A DNA stretch of 64,000 nt, from the NCBI GenBank assembly GCA_016699855.1, contig CP064988.1, forward strand, positions 3,810,501-3,874,500, in the 5' to 3' direction. How positions within the stretch are numbered: the first letter of the stretch is position 1; the number at the start of each line of letters is the position of its first letter. This stretch comes from Rhodospirillales bacterium (GTDB lineage Bacteria; Pseudomonadota; Alphaproteobacteria; Reyranellales; Reyranellaceae). Shown piece after piece: positions 52,482 through 61,923 of the stretch. The translations under genes were made by a program, and so were the position numbers. The notes under the pieces are model-generated. The model was not told where the DNA came from, did not search any database, and worked only from the letters and a program-made list of their open reading frames with translations.

Positions 52482-55214
52482 ATGCAAGTCGGTGGTGGCG
52501 GGATACGGAGCGGCGACCAGACCAACGCGTTGGGATGGAGCACGGTGGCCTTCACCGTCTGCTTCGCGGTGTGGACGATCTTCTCCATCATCGGCGTCCA
52601 GATAAAGGCCGACCTCGGCCTCTCGGACACCCAGTTCGGCCTGCTCGTCGGCACGCCGATCCTGACCGGCTCCCTCAGCCGGCTCATGCTCGGCATCTGG
52701 ACCGACCAGTACGGCGGCCGGATCGTCTACGTGCTGGTGATGCTCGCCGCGGCGGTCGCCACGTGGTTGCTGACCTACGCCACGACCTACACGACCTTCC
52801 TGATCGCCGCGCTCGGCGTCGGCATCGCCGGCGGCTCCTTCTCGGTCGGAATCGCCTACGTCTCGCGCTGGTATCCGACCGGCAAGCAGGGAACGGCGCT
52901 CGGCGTGTTCGGCGCCGGCAACGTCGGCGCGGCGGTCACCAAGTTCCTCGCCCCGTTCATCATGGTCGCCTACGGCTGGAAGACGGTCGCCGAGATCTGG
53001 GCCGGAGCGCTGGTCGTCATGGCCGCGCTGTTCTGGTTCGGCACGAAGGACGACCCGCTGCTCGCCGAGCGCCGTCGCACGGGAGCGCGGCCGGAGCCGA
53101 TGTCGGCGATGCTCGAGCCGCTGCGCAACGTCCAGGTCTGGCGGTTCTCGCTCTACTACTTCTTCGTCTTCGGCGGCTTCGTGGCGCTCGCGCTGTGGCT
53201 GCCGCGCTACCTCATCGGCGTCTACGGCCTCGACATCACCACCGCCGGCATGATCGGCGCCGCCTACTCGGTGCCCGCCAGCCTGTTCCGGATCTACGGC
53301 GGCGTGCTGTCCGACAGGTACGGCGCGCGGCGCGTCATGTACTGGACGTTCGGCGTCTCGGTGGCGGCCTGCTTCGTGATGTCCTACCCGCCGACCCAGT
53401 ACGTCGTGAAGGGCATAACCGGTCCGATCGCCTTCACGATGGAGATGGGCCTCGTCACGTTCACGGTCGTGGCGTTCGTGCTGGGCTTCTTCATGAGCCT
53501 CGGCAAGGCCGCGGTCTACAAGCACATCCCGGTCTACTACCCGAAGCACGTCGGCGCCGTCGGCGGCGTCGTCGGCTTGGTCGGCGGCCTGGGCGGCTTC
53601 GCGCTGCCGATCGCCTTCGGCGTCATGAACGACCTCACTGGCGTGTGGACGAGCTGCTTCATGCTGCTGTTCCTGATCGCCGCCGGCTCTCTGGTCTGGA
53701 TGCACGTGTCGATACGCGCGATGGAGCGGGAAGCCGCCGGCGAGGCGCTCGACCGCCTGCCGGAACTGCCGGAGATGCGCGAGATCCACGAACCGCGCCA
53801 CGTCGGCGCGCTGTCGGCCAAGACGATCGCCGACTGGCGCCCCGAGGATCCGGCCTTCTGGTCGTCCACGGGACGCGCCATCGCGCGGCGCAACCTGCTG
53901 ATCTCGATCCCGGCGCTGCTGCTGTCGTTCGCGGTGTGGATGGTGTGGTCGGTGGTGGTCGCGAAGCTGCCGGCGATCGGCTTCCGCTACAGCACGGACC
54001 AGCTGTTCTGGCTGGCGGCGCTGCCCGGCCTGTCCGGCGCCACGCTGCGGATCTTCTACTCCTTCACGGTGCCGATCTTCGGCGGGCGGCTGTGGACGAC
54101 GCTGGCGACGTGGTCGCTGCTGATCCCGGCGCTGGGGATCGGATTCGCGGTCCAGAACCCCGCGACGCCGTACTGGATGTTCCTCGTGCTGGCGCTGCTG
54201 TGCGGCTTCGGCGGCGGCAACTTCGCCTCGTCGATGTCGAACATCTCCTTCTTCTTCCCGAAGGCGGAGAAGGGCAACGCGCTGGCGCTCAACGCCGGCC
54301 TGGGCAACCTCGGCGTCAGCGTCGTGCAGTTCGTGGTGCCGCTGGTGATCACCGCCGGCGTGTTCGGCTGGCTGGGCGGCGATCCCGTGACCGCCAAGGA
54401 AGCCGGCCGCGAGAGCAGGATGTGGCTGCAGAACGCCGGCTTCATCTGGGTGCCGTTCATCGTCGCGTCCGCCTTCGCGGCGTGGTTAGGGATGAACGAC
54501 CTCGCCTCCGCCAAGGCGTCGTTCGCCGACCAGTCGATCATCTTCCAGCGCCGCCACAACTGGATCATGTGCTGGCTGTACACCGGCACGTTCGGATCCT
54601 TCATCGGCTACTCGGCCGGATTCCCGCTGCTGGCGAAGACGCAGTTCCCCGAGATCAACGCCCTGCAGTACGCCTTCCTCGGGCCGCTGGTCGGCGCCGT
54701 GTCGCGGTCGCTGACCGGCTGGGTCTCCGACCGCTGGGGCGGGGGCCGCGTGACCTTCTGGGTGTTCATCGTCATGGCGTTCGGCGCCGCCGGCGTCGTG
54801 CACTTCCTCGGCGAGCGGAACTTCGCCGGGTTCTTCGCGATGTTCCTGCTGCTGTTCTTCGCCAGCGGCGTGGGCAACGCGTCGACGTTCCAGATGATCC
54901 CCGCGATCATGCGCAGGGACATGGACCGGCTGATGCCGGGCGCCACCGCCGACGCGCGCCGCCTGCAGGGCGACAAGGAGTCGGCCGCGATCATCGGCTT
55001 CACCTCGGCGATCGCGGCCTACGGCGCGTTCTTCGTGCCCAAGGCCTACGGCAGCTCGATCTCGATCACCGGCGGACCGCAGGCCGCGTTGTGGGCGTTC
55101 TGCGCCTTCTACGTCACCTGCATCGCCATCACCTGGTTCTTCTACACCCGCCGGGGCGGCCTGCTCCACGACATCGAGCGCGCCCGTCCGGCGGCCGCGC
55201 CCGCCGCCGCCTGA
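52482..55214 (+). CDS. narK: Nitrate/nitrite transporter NarK, two-domain fusion
   Basis: A 910-residue MFS protein with two complete transporter halves, about residues 20-430 and 470-900, for roughly 24 helices. The first half holds LSDTQFGLLVGTPILTGSLSRL and GIAGGSFSVGIAYVSRWYP, the second GFGGGNFASSMSNISFFFP and SAGFPLLAKTQFP, both nitrate-signature-like. This is the NarK1-NarK2 type fusion, with one half likely a nitrate/H+ symporter and the other a nitrate/nitrite antiporter. ATG 52482 was chosen over 52446 because of the GGGGGAA site and the position of FNR box 3. First gene of narKGHJI. Confidence 0.9.
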   Translation: MQVGGGGIRSGDQTNALGWSTVAFTVCFAVWTIFSIIGVQIKADLGLSDTQFGLLVGTPILTGSLSRLMLGIWTDQYGGRIVYVLVMLAAAVATWLLTYATTYTTFLIAALGVGIAGGSFSVGIAYVSRWYPTGKQGTALGVFGAGNVGAAVTKFLAPFIMVAYGWKTVAEIWAGALVVMAALFWFGTKDDPLLAERRRTGARPEPMSAMLEPLRNVQVWRFSLYYFFVFGGFVALALWLPRYLIGVYGLDITTAGMIGAAYSVPASLFRIYGGVLSDRYGARRVMYWTFGVSVAACFVMSYPPTQYVVKGITGPIAFTMEMGLVTFTVVAFVLGFFMSLGKAAVYKHIPVYYPKHVGAVGGVVGLVGGLGGFALPIAFGVMNDLTGVWTSCFMLLFLIAAGSLVWMHVSIRAMEREAAGEALDRLPELPEMREIHEPRHVGALSAKTIADWRPEDPAFWSSTGRAIARRNLLISIPALLLSFAVWMVWSVVVAKLPAIGFRYSTDQLFWLAALPGLSGATLRIFYSFTVPIFGGRLWTTLATWSLLIPALGIGFAVQNPATPYWMFLVLALLCGFGGGNFASSMSNISFFFPKAEKGNALALNAGLGNLGVSVVQFVVPLVITAGVFGWLGGDPVTAKEAGRESRMWLQNAGFIWVPFIVASAFAAWLGMNDLASAKASFADQSIIFQRRHNWIMCWLYTGTFGSFIGYSAGFPLLAKTQFPEINALQYAFLGPLVGAVSRSLTGWVSDRWGGGRVTFWVFIVMAFGAAGVVHFLGERNFAGFFAMFLLLFFASGVGNASTFQMIPAIMRRDMDRLMPGATADARRLQGDKESAAIIGFTSAIAAYGAFFVPKAYGSSISITGGPQAALWAFCAFYVTCIAITWFFYTRRGGLLHDIERARPAAAPAAA

Positions 55215-55239
55215 CGCGACCGATCAAGGAGACCGCACC

Positions 55240-58200
55240 ATGAGCCACTTCCTCGACCGGCTGATGTTCTTCCGCAAGAATGTCGAAGCCTTCTCGGGCG
55301 CCCACGGCACCGTCACCAACGAGGACCGGACGTGGGAGGACGGCTACCGCGGCCGCTGGAGCCACGACCGGATCGTGCGCTCCACGCACGGCGCCAACTG
55401 CACCGGCTCCTGCTCGTGGAAGATCTACGTCAAGGGCGGGATCGTCACCTGGGAGACGCAGCAGACCGACTACCCGCGCACGCGGCCGGACCTGCCGAAC
55501 CACGAGCCGCGCGGCTGCTCGCGCGGCGCCAGCTACAGCTGGTACCTCTACAGCGCCAACCGCGTGAAGTACCCGCTGGTGCGCGGGCGGCTGCTGCGCC
55601 TGTGGCGCGCCGCCAAGGCGGTCTCGCCGGACCCGGTGACCGCGTGGGCGTCGATCGTCGAGGATCCCGCCAAGGCGCGGACCTACCGCGAGGTGCGCGG
55701 CCGCGGCGGCTTCGTGCGCGCCGGCTGGGACGAGATCAACGAGCTGATCGCCGCCGCCAACGCCTACACCGTCAAGCGGCACGGCCCCGACCGGATCATC
55801 GGATTCTCGCCGATCCCGGCGATGTCGATGGTCTCCTACGCCGCCGGCTCGCGCTACCTGTCGCTGATCGGCGGCGTCTGCATGAGCTTCTACGACTGGT
55901 ACTGCGACCTGCCGCCGTCCTCGCCGCAGACCTGGGGCGAGCAGACCGACGTGCCCGAGAGCGCCGACTGGTACAACTCCACCTTCATCATGATGTGGGG
56001 CTCGAACGTGCCGCAGACGCGCACGCCCGACGCCCATTTCATGACCGAGGTCCGCTACAAGGGCGCCAAGACCGTCACGGTCACGCCCGACTACAGCGAG
56101 GCCTCGAAGTTCGCCGACGTGTGGCTGGCGCCCAAGCAGGGCACCGACGCCGCGCTCGCGATGGCGATGGGCCACGTCGTGCTGAGCGAATGGCACGTCA
56201 AAGGCAGGAGCGCCTATTTCGACGACTACTGCCGCCGCTACACCGACATGCCGATGCTGGTCCGGCTCGAGAAGCGCGACGGCCGCTACGTCGCCGGCCG
56301 CTTCCTGCGCGCCTCGGACTTCGTCGACGGCAAGGGCGAGACCAACAACCCCGACTGGAAGACGCTGTGCGTCGACGACGCCACGGGGAACATCGCCGTG
56401 CCGACCGGCACCGTGGGCTTCCGGTGGGGTCAGCAGGGGAAGTGGAACCTTGAGACGCGCGACGCCACGACCGGTTCCGAGTTCAAGCCGCGCCTGACGC
56501 TGGCCGCCGGCCACGACGAGGTCGTCCCGGTCGGCTTCCCGTATTTCGGCAACATCGCGCACGAGCACTTCAAGAGCACGGCGCACGAATCCGTCCTCGA
56601 CCGGAACGTGCCGGCCAAGCGCCTCGCGCTGAAGGACGGCGAGGCGCTGGTCGCCACGGTCTACGACCTCTTCCTGGCCAACTACGGCGTCGATCGCGGC
56701 CTCGGCGGCGGCAACGTGGCGGCCTCGTTCGACGACGACGTTCCCTACACGCCGGCCTGGCAGGAGCGGATCACCGGCGTTCCCCGCGCCAGCGTGGTCG
56801 AGGTGGCGCGCGCCTTCGCCGAGAACGCGCACAAGACCAACGGCAAGTCGATGGTGATCCTCGGCGCCGCGGTGAACCACTGGTACCACGCCGACATGAA
56901 CTACCGCGCCATCATCAACCTGCTGGTGATGTGCGGATGCGTCGGCCAGTCGGGCGGCGGCTGGGCCCACTACGTCGGCCAGGAGAAGCTGCGGCCGCAG
57001 ACCGGCTGGGCGCCGCTGGCCTTCGCGCTCGACTGGCACCGCCCGCCCAAGCAGATGAACTCGACCTCGTTCTTCTACCTGCACACCGGCCAGTGGCGGT
57101 ACGAGAAGGTCGGCGTCGAATCGATCCTCTCGCCGCTCGAGAAGGGCAGCGTCAAGGGCAGTTTGGTCGACCTCAACGTGCGCGCAGAGCGCATGGGCTG
57201 GCTGCCGTCGGCGCCGCAGCTGGCGGCCAACGCGCTCGACGTCTGCCGCGACGCCGCCGCCGCCGGCAAGGATCCGGTGGCCTACGCGTGCGACGCGCTC
57301 AAGAACCGGACCCTGCGCATGGCCAGCGAGGATCCCGACAATCCCGTGAACTTCCCGCGCAACATGTTCGTCTGGCGCTCGAACCTGCTGGGCTCGAGCG
57401 GCAAGGGTCACGAGTACTTCCTCAAGCACCTGCTCGGCACCCAGCACGGCGTGCAGGGCAAGGATCTCGGCGAGGAGGGGGCGGAGAAGCCGCTCGAGGT
57501 CCGGTGGCGGGACGCTCCCGACGGCAAGCTGGACCTGCTGGTGACGCTCGACTTCCGCATGTCCACGACATGCATGTACTCCGACATCGTGCTGCCGACT
57601 GCCACCTGGTACGAGAAGCACGATCTCAACACGTCGGACATGCACCCCTTCATCCATCCGCTGACCGCGGCGGTCGATCCGGCGTGGGAGGCGCGCAGCG
57701 ACTGGGAGATCTTCAAGGGCATCGCCAGGTCGTTCTCGGAGGTCTGCAAGCCGCATCTCGGCGTCGAGAAAGAGCTCGTGCTGACGCCGATCATGCACGA
57801 CACGCCCGGCGAACTCGCGCAGGCGTTCGAACCGAAGGACTGGGGCGCCGGCGAATGCGAGCTGGTCCCGGGCAGGACCGCGCCGTCGATGGCCGTGGTC
57901 GAGCGCGACTATCCGAACACCTACCGCAAGTTCACCTCGCTCGGTCCGCTGATGGTGAAAGCCGGAAACGGCGGCAAGGGCATCGGCTGGAACACGGACG
58001 ACGAGGTCAAGTTCCTCGGCGAGCTGAACGGCGTCGTGACCGAGGACGGCGTGAGCAAGGGCCTGCCCCGGATCGAGACCGACATCGACGCGGCCGAGGT
58101 GATCCTGAGCCTGGCGCCGGAGACGAACGGCCACGTCGCGGTCAAGGCGTGGGCGGCCTTGGGCAAGGCCACCGGCCGCGACCACCGCCACCTCGCCGAG

Positions 58201-58971
58201 GCGCGCGAGGACGACAAGATCCGGTTCCGCGACACCGTCGCGCAGCCGCGCAAGATCATCTCGTCGCCGACCTGGAGCGGGCTGGAGTCCGAGAAGGTCT
58301 CCTACAACGCGGGCTACACCAACGTGCACGAGCTGATCCCGTGGCGCACGCTCACGGGCCGCCAGCAGCTCTACCAGGACCACGCGTGGATGCGGGCGTT
58401 CGGCGAGGCGCTGTGCTCTTACCGGCCGCCGGTGGACACCGGCACCATCGCGCCGCTTCTCGGCAAGCGCGGCAACGGCAACCGCGAGCTGGTGCTGAAC
58501 TTCATCACGCCGCACCAGAAATGGGGCATCCACAGCACCTACACCGACAACCTGCTGATGCTGACGCTCTCGCGCGGCGGGCCGATCGTGTGGCTGAGCG
58601 AGACCGACGCGAAGGCCGCCGGCATCGAGGACAACGACTGGATCGAGGCGTTCAACGCCAACGGCGCGCTGGTCGCGCGCGCCGTCGTCAGCCAGCGCGT
58701 CCCGTCGGGCATGGTCATGATGTACCACGCGCAGGAGAAGATCGTGAACGTGCCGGGCAGCGAGATCACCGGCGCGCGCGGCGGCATCCACAACTCCGTC
58801 ACGCGCGCCTGCCCGAAGCCGACGCACATGATCGGCGGCTACGCGCAGCAGAGCTACGGGTTCAACTACTACGGGACGATCGGCACGAACCGCGACGAGT
58901 TCGTGATCGTGCGGAAGATGGCGAACATCGACTGGCTCGACGGCCCGCTCGTCGCGCCGGCGGCGCGTTGA
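55240..58971 (+). CDS. narG: Respiratory nitrate reductase alpha subunit
   Basis: A 1243-residue molybdopterin enzyme. His50-x3-Cys54-x3-Cys58-x34-Cys93 binds the FS0 [4Fe-4S] cluster, as in E. coli NarG, and SFYDWYCDLPPSSPQTWGEQ carries the Asp ligand to molybdenum. The full length is close to the E. coli protein (1247). It reduces nitrate to nitrite on the cytoplasmic side of the membrane using electrons passed from NarI through NarH. No Tat signal is present, consistent with the NarG class and not NapA. AAGGAG lies 10 bp before the ATG; narK stops 25 bp upstream. Confidence 0.96.
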   Translation: MSHFLDRLMFFRKNVEAFSGAHGTVTNEDRTWEDGYRGRWSHDRIVRSTHGANCTGSCSWKIYVKGGIVTWETQQTDYPRTRPDLPNHEPRGCSRGASYSWYLYSANRVKYPLVRGRLLRLWRAAKAVSPDPVTAWASIVEDPAKARTYREVRGRGGFVRAGWDEINELIAAANAYTVKRHGPDRIIGFSPIPAMSMVSYAAGSRYLSLIGGVCMSFYDWYCDLPPSSPQTWGEQTDVPESADWYNSTFIMMWGSNVPQTRTPDAHFMTEVRYKGAKTVTVTPDYSEASKFADVWLAPKQGTDAALAMAMGHVVLSEWHVKGRSAYFDDYCRRYTDMPMLVRLEKRDGRYVAGRFLRASDFVDGKGETNNPDWKTLCVDDATGNIAVPTGTVGFRWGQQGKWNLETRDATTGSEFKPRLTLAAGHDEVVPVGFPYFGNIAHEHFKSTAHESVLDRNVPAKRLALKDGEALVATVYDLFLANYGVDRGLGGGNVAASFDDDVPYTPAWQERITGVPRASVVEVARAFAENAHKTNGKSMVILGAAVNHWYHADMNYRAIINLLVMCGCVGQSGGGWAHYVGQEKLRPQTGWAPLAFALDWHRPPKQMNSTSFFYLHTGQWRYEKVGVESILSPLEKGSVKGSLVDLNVRAERMGWLPSAPQLAANALDVCRDAAAAGKDPVAYACDALKNRTLRMASEDPDNPVNFPRNMFVWRSNLLGSSGKGHEYFLKHLLGTQHGVQGKDLGEEGAEKPLEVRWRDAPDGKLDLLVTLDFRMSTTCMYSDIVLPTATWYEKHDLNTSDMHPFIHPLTAAVDPAWEARSDWEIFKGIARSFSEVCKPHLGVEKELVLTPIMHDTPGELAQAFEPKDWGAGECELVPGRTAPSMAVVERDYPNTYRKFTSLGPLMVKAGNGGKGIGWNTDDEVKFLGELNGVVTEDGVSKGLPRIETDIDAAEVILSLAPETNGHVAVKAWAALGKATGRDHRHLAEAREDDKIRFRDTVAQPRKIISSPTWSGLESEKVSYNAGYTNVHELIPWRTLTGRQQLYQDHAWMRAFGEALCSYRPPVDTGTIAPLLGKRGNGNRELVLNFITPHQKWGIHSTYTDNLLMLTLSRGGPIVWLSETDAKAAGIEDNDWIEAFNANGALVARAVVSQRVPSGMVMMYHAQEKIVNVPGSEITGARGGIHNSVTRACPKPTHMIGGYAQQSYGFNYYGTIGTNRDEFVIVRKMANIDWLDGPLVAPAAR

Positions 58972-59002
58972 GCCGGCGTCGCGGCGGACCTGGAGGACGA
59001 CC

Positions 59003-60529
59003 ATGAAAGTGCGCGCCCAGATCGCGATGGTGCTCAACCTCGACAAGTGCATCGGCTGCCACACCTGCTCGGTGACGTGCAAGAACGTCTGGACGAGCCG
59101 GTCGGGCGTCGAATACGCCTGGTTCAACAACGTCGAGACCAAACCGGGCATCGGCTACCCCAAGGAGTGGGAGAACCAGGACAAGTGGAAGGGCGGCTGG
59201 ACCCGCCTGCGCAACGGCCGCATCCAGCCGAGGATCGGCGGCCGCTGGCGCGTTCTGTCGAAGATCTTCGCCAATCCGCATCTGCCGGAGATCGACGACT
59301 ACTACGAGCCGTTCACCTTCGACTACGAGCACCTCCAGACGGCGCCGGAGTCCGAGGCTATGCCGGTGGCGCGCCCGGTGTCCCTCATCACCGGCAAGCG
59401 CATGGACCGCATCAAGTGGGGTCCGAACTGGGAGGAGATCCTCGGCACCGAGTTCGCCAAGCGCTCGCGCGACGCCAACTTCGAGGGCGTCCAGAAGGAG
59501 ATCTACGGGCAGTTCGAGAACACCTTCATGTTCTACCTGCCGCGGCTTTGCGAGCACTGCCTCAACCCGGCCTGCGTCGCGGCGTGCCCGTCGGGATCGA
59601 TCTACAAGCGCGAGGAGGACGGCATCGTCCTCGTCGACCAGGACAAGTGCCGCGGCTGGCGCATGTGCGTCAGCGCCTGCCCCTACAAGAAGATCTACTA
59701 CAACTGGCAGTCGGGGAAGGCCGAGAAGTGCGTGTTCTGCTATCCGCGGATCGAGGCGGGCGAACCGACGGTCTGCTCGGAGACCTGCGTCGGACGCATC
59801 CGCTACCTCGGCGTGATGCTCTACGACGCCGACCGCATCGAGGCGGCGGCCGCCGTGGAGGGGGACCGGAACGTCTACCAGGCGCAGCTCGACCTCTTCC
59901 TCGACCCCGAGGATCCGGCGGTGGTCGCGCAGGCGCGGCGCGACGGCGTCCCCGAGGCGTGGCTGACCGCGGCGCGCAGGTCGCCGACCTACCGGATGGC
60001 GATCGACTGGAAGATCGCGTTCCCGCTCCATCCCGAATACCGCACGCTGCCGATGGTGTGGTACGTGCCGCCGCTCTCGCCGATCCACGCCGCCGCCGAC
60101 GCGGGCAAGATCGGCATGTCGGGGGACATTCCCGACGTGCGGTCGCTGCGCATCCCCGTGCGCTACCTCGCCAACCTGCTGACCGCCGGCGAGGAGGCGC
60201 CCGTGGTCTCGGCGCTGGAGCGCATGATGGCGATGCGCGCCTACATGCGGGCGCGCCACGTGGACGGCGTCGAGCGCGCCGACCTGCTCGAGCGCGTGTC
60301 GCTGACCGCGGCCCAGGTCGACGACATGTACCGGACCATGGCGATCGCCAACTACGAGGACCGGTACGTCATCCCCTCGACGCACCGCGAGTACGCGGAG
60401 AACGCCTTCGACCTGCGCGGCGGCTGCGGCTTCTCGTTCGGCAACGGCTGCTCGGACGGGGCCGCGACCAGCGGCATCGGCCTGTTCGGCGGCGCGAGAA
60501 AGGCCCGCAAGCCGGAGGAGGTGTCGTGA
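59003..60529 (+). CDS. narH: Respiratory nitrate reductase beta subunit
   Basis: A 508-residue iron-sulfur protein. Four cysteine groups are visible: CIGCHTCSVTC near residue 16, CEHCLNPACVAACP near 184, CRGWRMCVSACP near 217 and CVFCYPRIEAGEPTVCSETC near 245. The Trp in CRGWRMC marks the [3Fe-4S] site, as in E. coli NarH. It links NarI hemes to the NarG clusters. Overlaps the narJ start by 1 bp. Confidence 0.95.
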   Translation: MKVRAQIAMVLNLDKCIGCHTCSVTCKNVWTSRSGVEYAWFNNVETKPGIGYPKEWENQDKWKGGWTRLRNGRIQPRIGGRWRVLSKIFANPHLPEIDDYYEPFTFDYEHLQTAPESEAMPVARPVSLITGKRMDRIKWGPNWEEILGTEFAKRSRDANFEGVQKEIYGQFENTFMFYLPRLCEHCLNPACVAACPSGSIYKREEDGIVLVDQDKCRGWRMCVSACPYKKIYYNWQSGKAEKCVFCYPRIEAGEPTVCSETCVGRIRYLGVMLYDADRIEAAAAVEGDRNVYQAQLDLFLDPEDPAVVAQARRDGVPEAWLTAARRSPTYRMAIDWKIAFPLHPEYRTLPMVWYVPPLSPIHAAADAGKIGMSGDIPDVRSLRIPVRYLANLLTAGEEAPVVSALERMMAMRAYMRARHVDGVERADLLERVSLTAAQVDDMYRTMAIANYEDRYVIPSTHREYAENAFDLRGGCGFSFGNGCSDGAATSGIGLFGGARKARKPEEVS

Positions 60530-61203
60530 TGTTCACCCTGCGCGTGATCGGCCGGCTGCTGTCCTATCCCGACGTCGGGCTGCGCGCCGCGCTGCCGGAG
60601 CTGCGCGACGCGCTGCGCTCGGAGGCCTTCCTCTCGCCGTCGGCGCGCGCCGGCGTCGAGCGGCTGATGCTGGCGCTCGGCGGCGGCGACACGCTCGACC
60701 GCCAGGCGGAGTTCGTGTCCCTGTTCGATCGCGTGCGCACGCTGTCGCTGCACCTGTTCGAGCACGTGCATGGCGATTCGCGCGACCGCGGACCGGCGAT
60801 GCTCGACCTCGTCGCCCTGTACCGCCAGCACGGGCTGGACGTGACCGCCGGCGAGCTGCCGGACTACCTGCCGCTGTTCCTCGAGTTCCTGTCGATCCTC
60901 GACCCGGCCGAGGCGCGCCGGCTGCTGGCCGAGACAGGCCACATCCTGGCGGCGGTCTACGCCCGCCTCGACAAGCGGCGCTCGCCCTACGCGGCGGCGT
61001 TCCTCGCGCTGGCCGAGATCGCCGGCGCGACGCTGCCCGCCGACGTCTCGGCGGTCGACGACGTCGACGAGAACGACCTCGTGGCGCTCGACCGCGCCTG
61101 GGAGGACGCGGCGGTGACGTTCGGCCCGGAGAACGCGCCCGGTCTCCAGGACGGCGCCGGCTGCGGCCGGGCGTCGGCCATGGTCGCGCGCATGACGGCA
61201 TAG
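60529..61203 (+). CDS. narJ: Nitrate reductase molybdenum cofactor assembly chaperone
   Basis: A 224-residue all-helical chaperone. LRVIGRLLSYPDVGLRAALPELRDAL and LSLHLFEHVHGDSRDRGPAMLDLVALYRQHGL (given in outline) with ELPDYLPLFLEFLS are classic NarJ motifs. It holds apo-NarG for molybdenum cofactor insertion and is not in the final complex. ATG 60529 shares its A with the narH stop; GTG 60526 is an alternative. GGAGGAGG lies upstream. Confidence 0.93.
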   Translation: MFTLRVIGRLLSYPDVGLRAALPELRDALRSEAFLSPSARAGVERLMLALGGGDTLDRQAEFVSLFDRVRTLSLHLFEHVHGDSRDRGPAMLDLVALYRQHGLDVTAGELPDYLPLFLEFLSILDPAEARRLLAETGHILAAVYARLDKRRSPYAAAFLALAEIAGATLPADVSAVDDVDENDLVALDRAWEDAAVTFGPENAPGLQDGAGCGRASAMVARMTA

Positions 61204-61212
61204 GAGAGGACG

Positions 61213-61923
61213 ATGCAGGCCTACCTCCACCAGTTCGTCTTCGGCATCTACCCGTACATCTGCGGCGCGGTGTTCCTCGCCGGCAGCCTGATCCGGTTCG
61301 ACCGCGAGCAGTACACCTGGCGCAGCGGCTCGAGCCAGATGCTGCGCGCGCGCCAGCTCCGCTGGGGCAGCAACCTGTTCCACGTCGGCGTGCTGTTCCT
61401 GTTCGCCGGGCACTTCGTCGGCATGCTGACGCCGCACGCCGTCTACGAGCATTTCATCTCCGCCGGCGGCAAGCAGCTGCTGGCGATGGTGTCCGGCGGC
61501 ATCGCCGGCGCGGCGTGCTTCGTCGGCCTCTCGATGCTGCTGCACCGGCGCCTGTCGGATCCGCGCATCCGCGCCACCAGCTCCGCGATGGACATCGCGA
61601 TCCTGGCGATCCTCTGGGTCCAGCTCGTGCTCGGCATGGCCACGATCCCGTTCTCGGCGGGTCACCTCGACGGCGGCGTGATGATGGCGCTGTCGGAGTG
61701 GGCGCAGCGGATCGTGACCTTCCGTGGCGGCGCCGCCGACGTGGTGGCCGGTGTCGACGCCGTGTTCAAGGCGCACATGTTCCTCGGCATGACGATCTTC
61801 CTGCTGTTCCCCTTCAGCCGGCTCGTGCACGTCTGGAGCGCGCCGGTCTGGTACGTGTTCCGTCCCTACCAGGTGGTCCGCCGCCGGGGATCGGCGCCGC
61901 CGGCGTCGGGAGCGCGGCCATGA
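61213..61923 (+). CDS. narI: Respiratory nitrate reductase gamma subunit (cytochrome b)
   Basis: A 236-residue diheme cytochrome b with five helices. FHVGVLFLFAGHFVGML and the later FKAHMFLGMTIFLLFPFSRLVHVWSAP carry the heme-ligand histidines. The protein anchors NarGH at the membrane and oxidises quinol. It starts 9 bp after narJ and its stop overlaps the parvulin start (ATGA). Confidence 0.94.
   Translation: MQAYLHQFVFGIYPYICGAVFLAGSLIRFDREQYTWRSGSSQMLRARQLRWGSNLFHVGVLFLFAGHFVGMLTPHAVYEHFISAGGKQLLAMVSGGIAGAACFVGLSMLLHRRLSDPRIRATSSAMDIAILAILWVQLVLGMATIPFSAGHLDGGVMMALSEWAQRIVTFRGGAADVVAGVDAVFKAHMFLGMTIFLLFPFSRLVHVWSAPVWYVFRPYQVVRRRGSAPPASGARP

Noticed and set aside
55129..59151. A 1340-codon open frame on the minus strand opposite narG
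   Set aside because: Its sequence is low-complexity (R, G, A, V, D, H rich), as expected for the antisense frame of a GC-rich gene, while the plus strand encodes a complete NarG with all cluster ligands.
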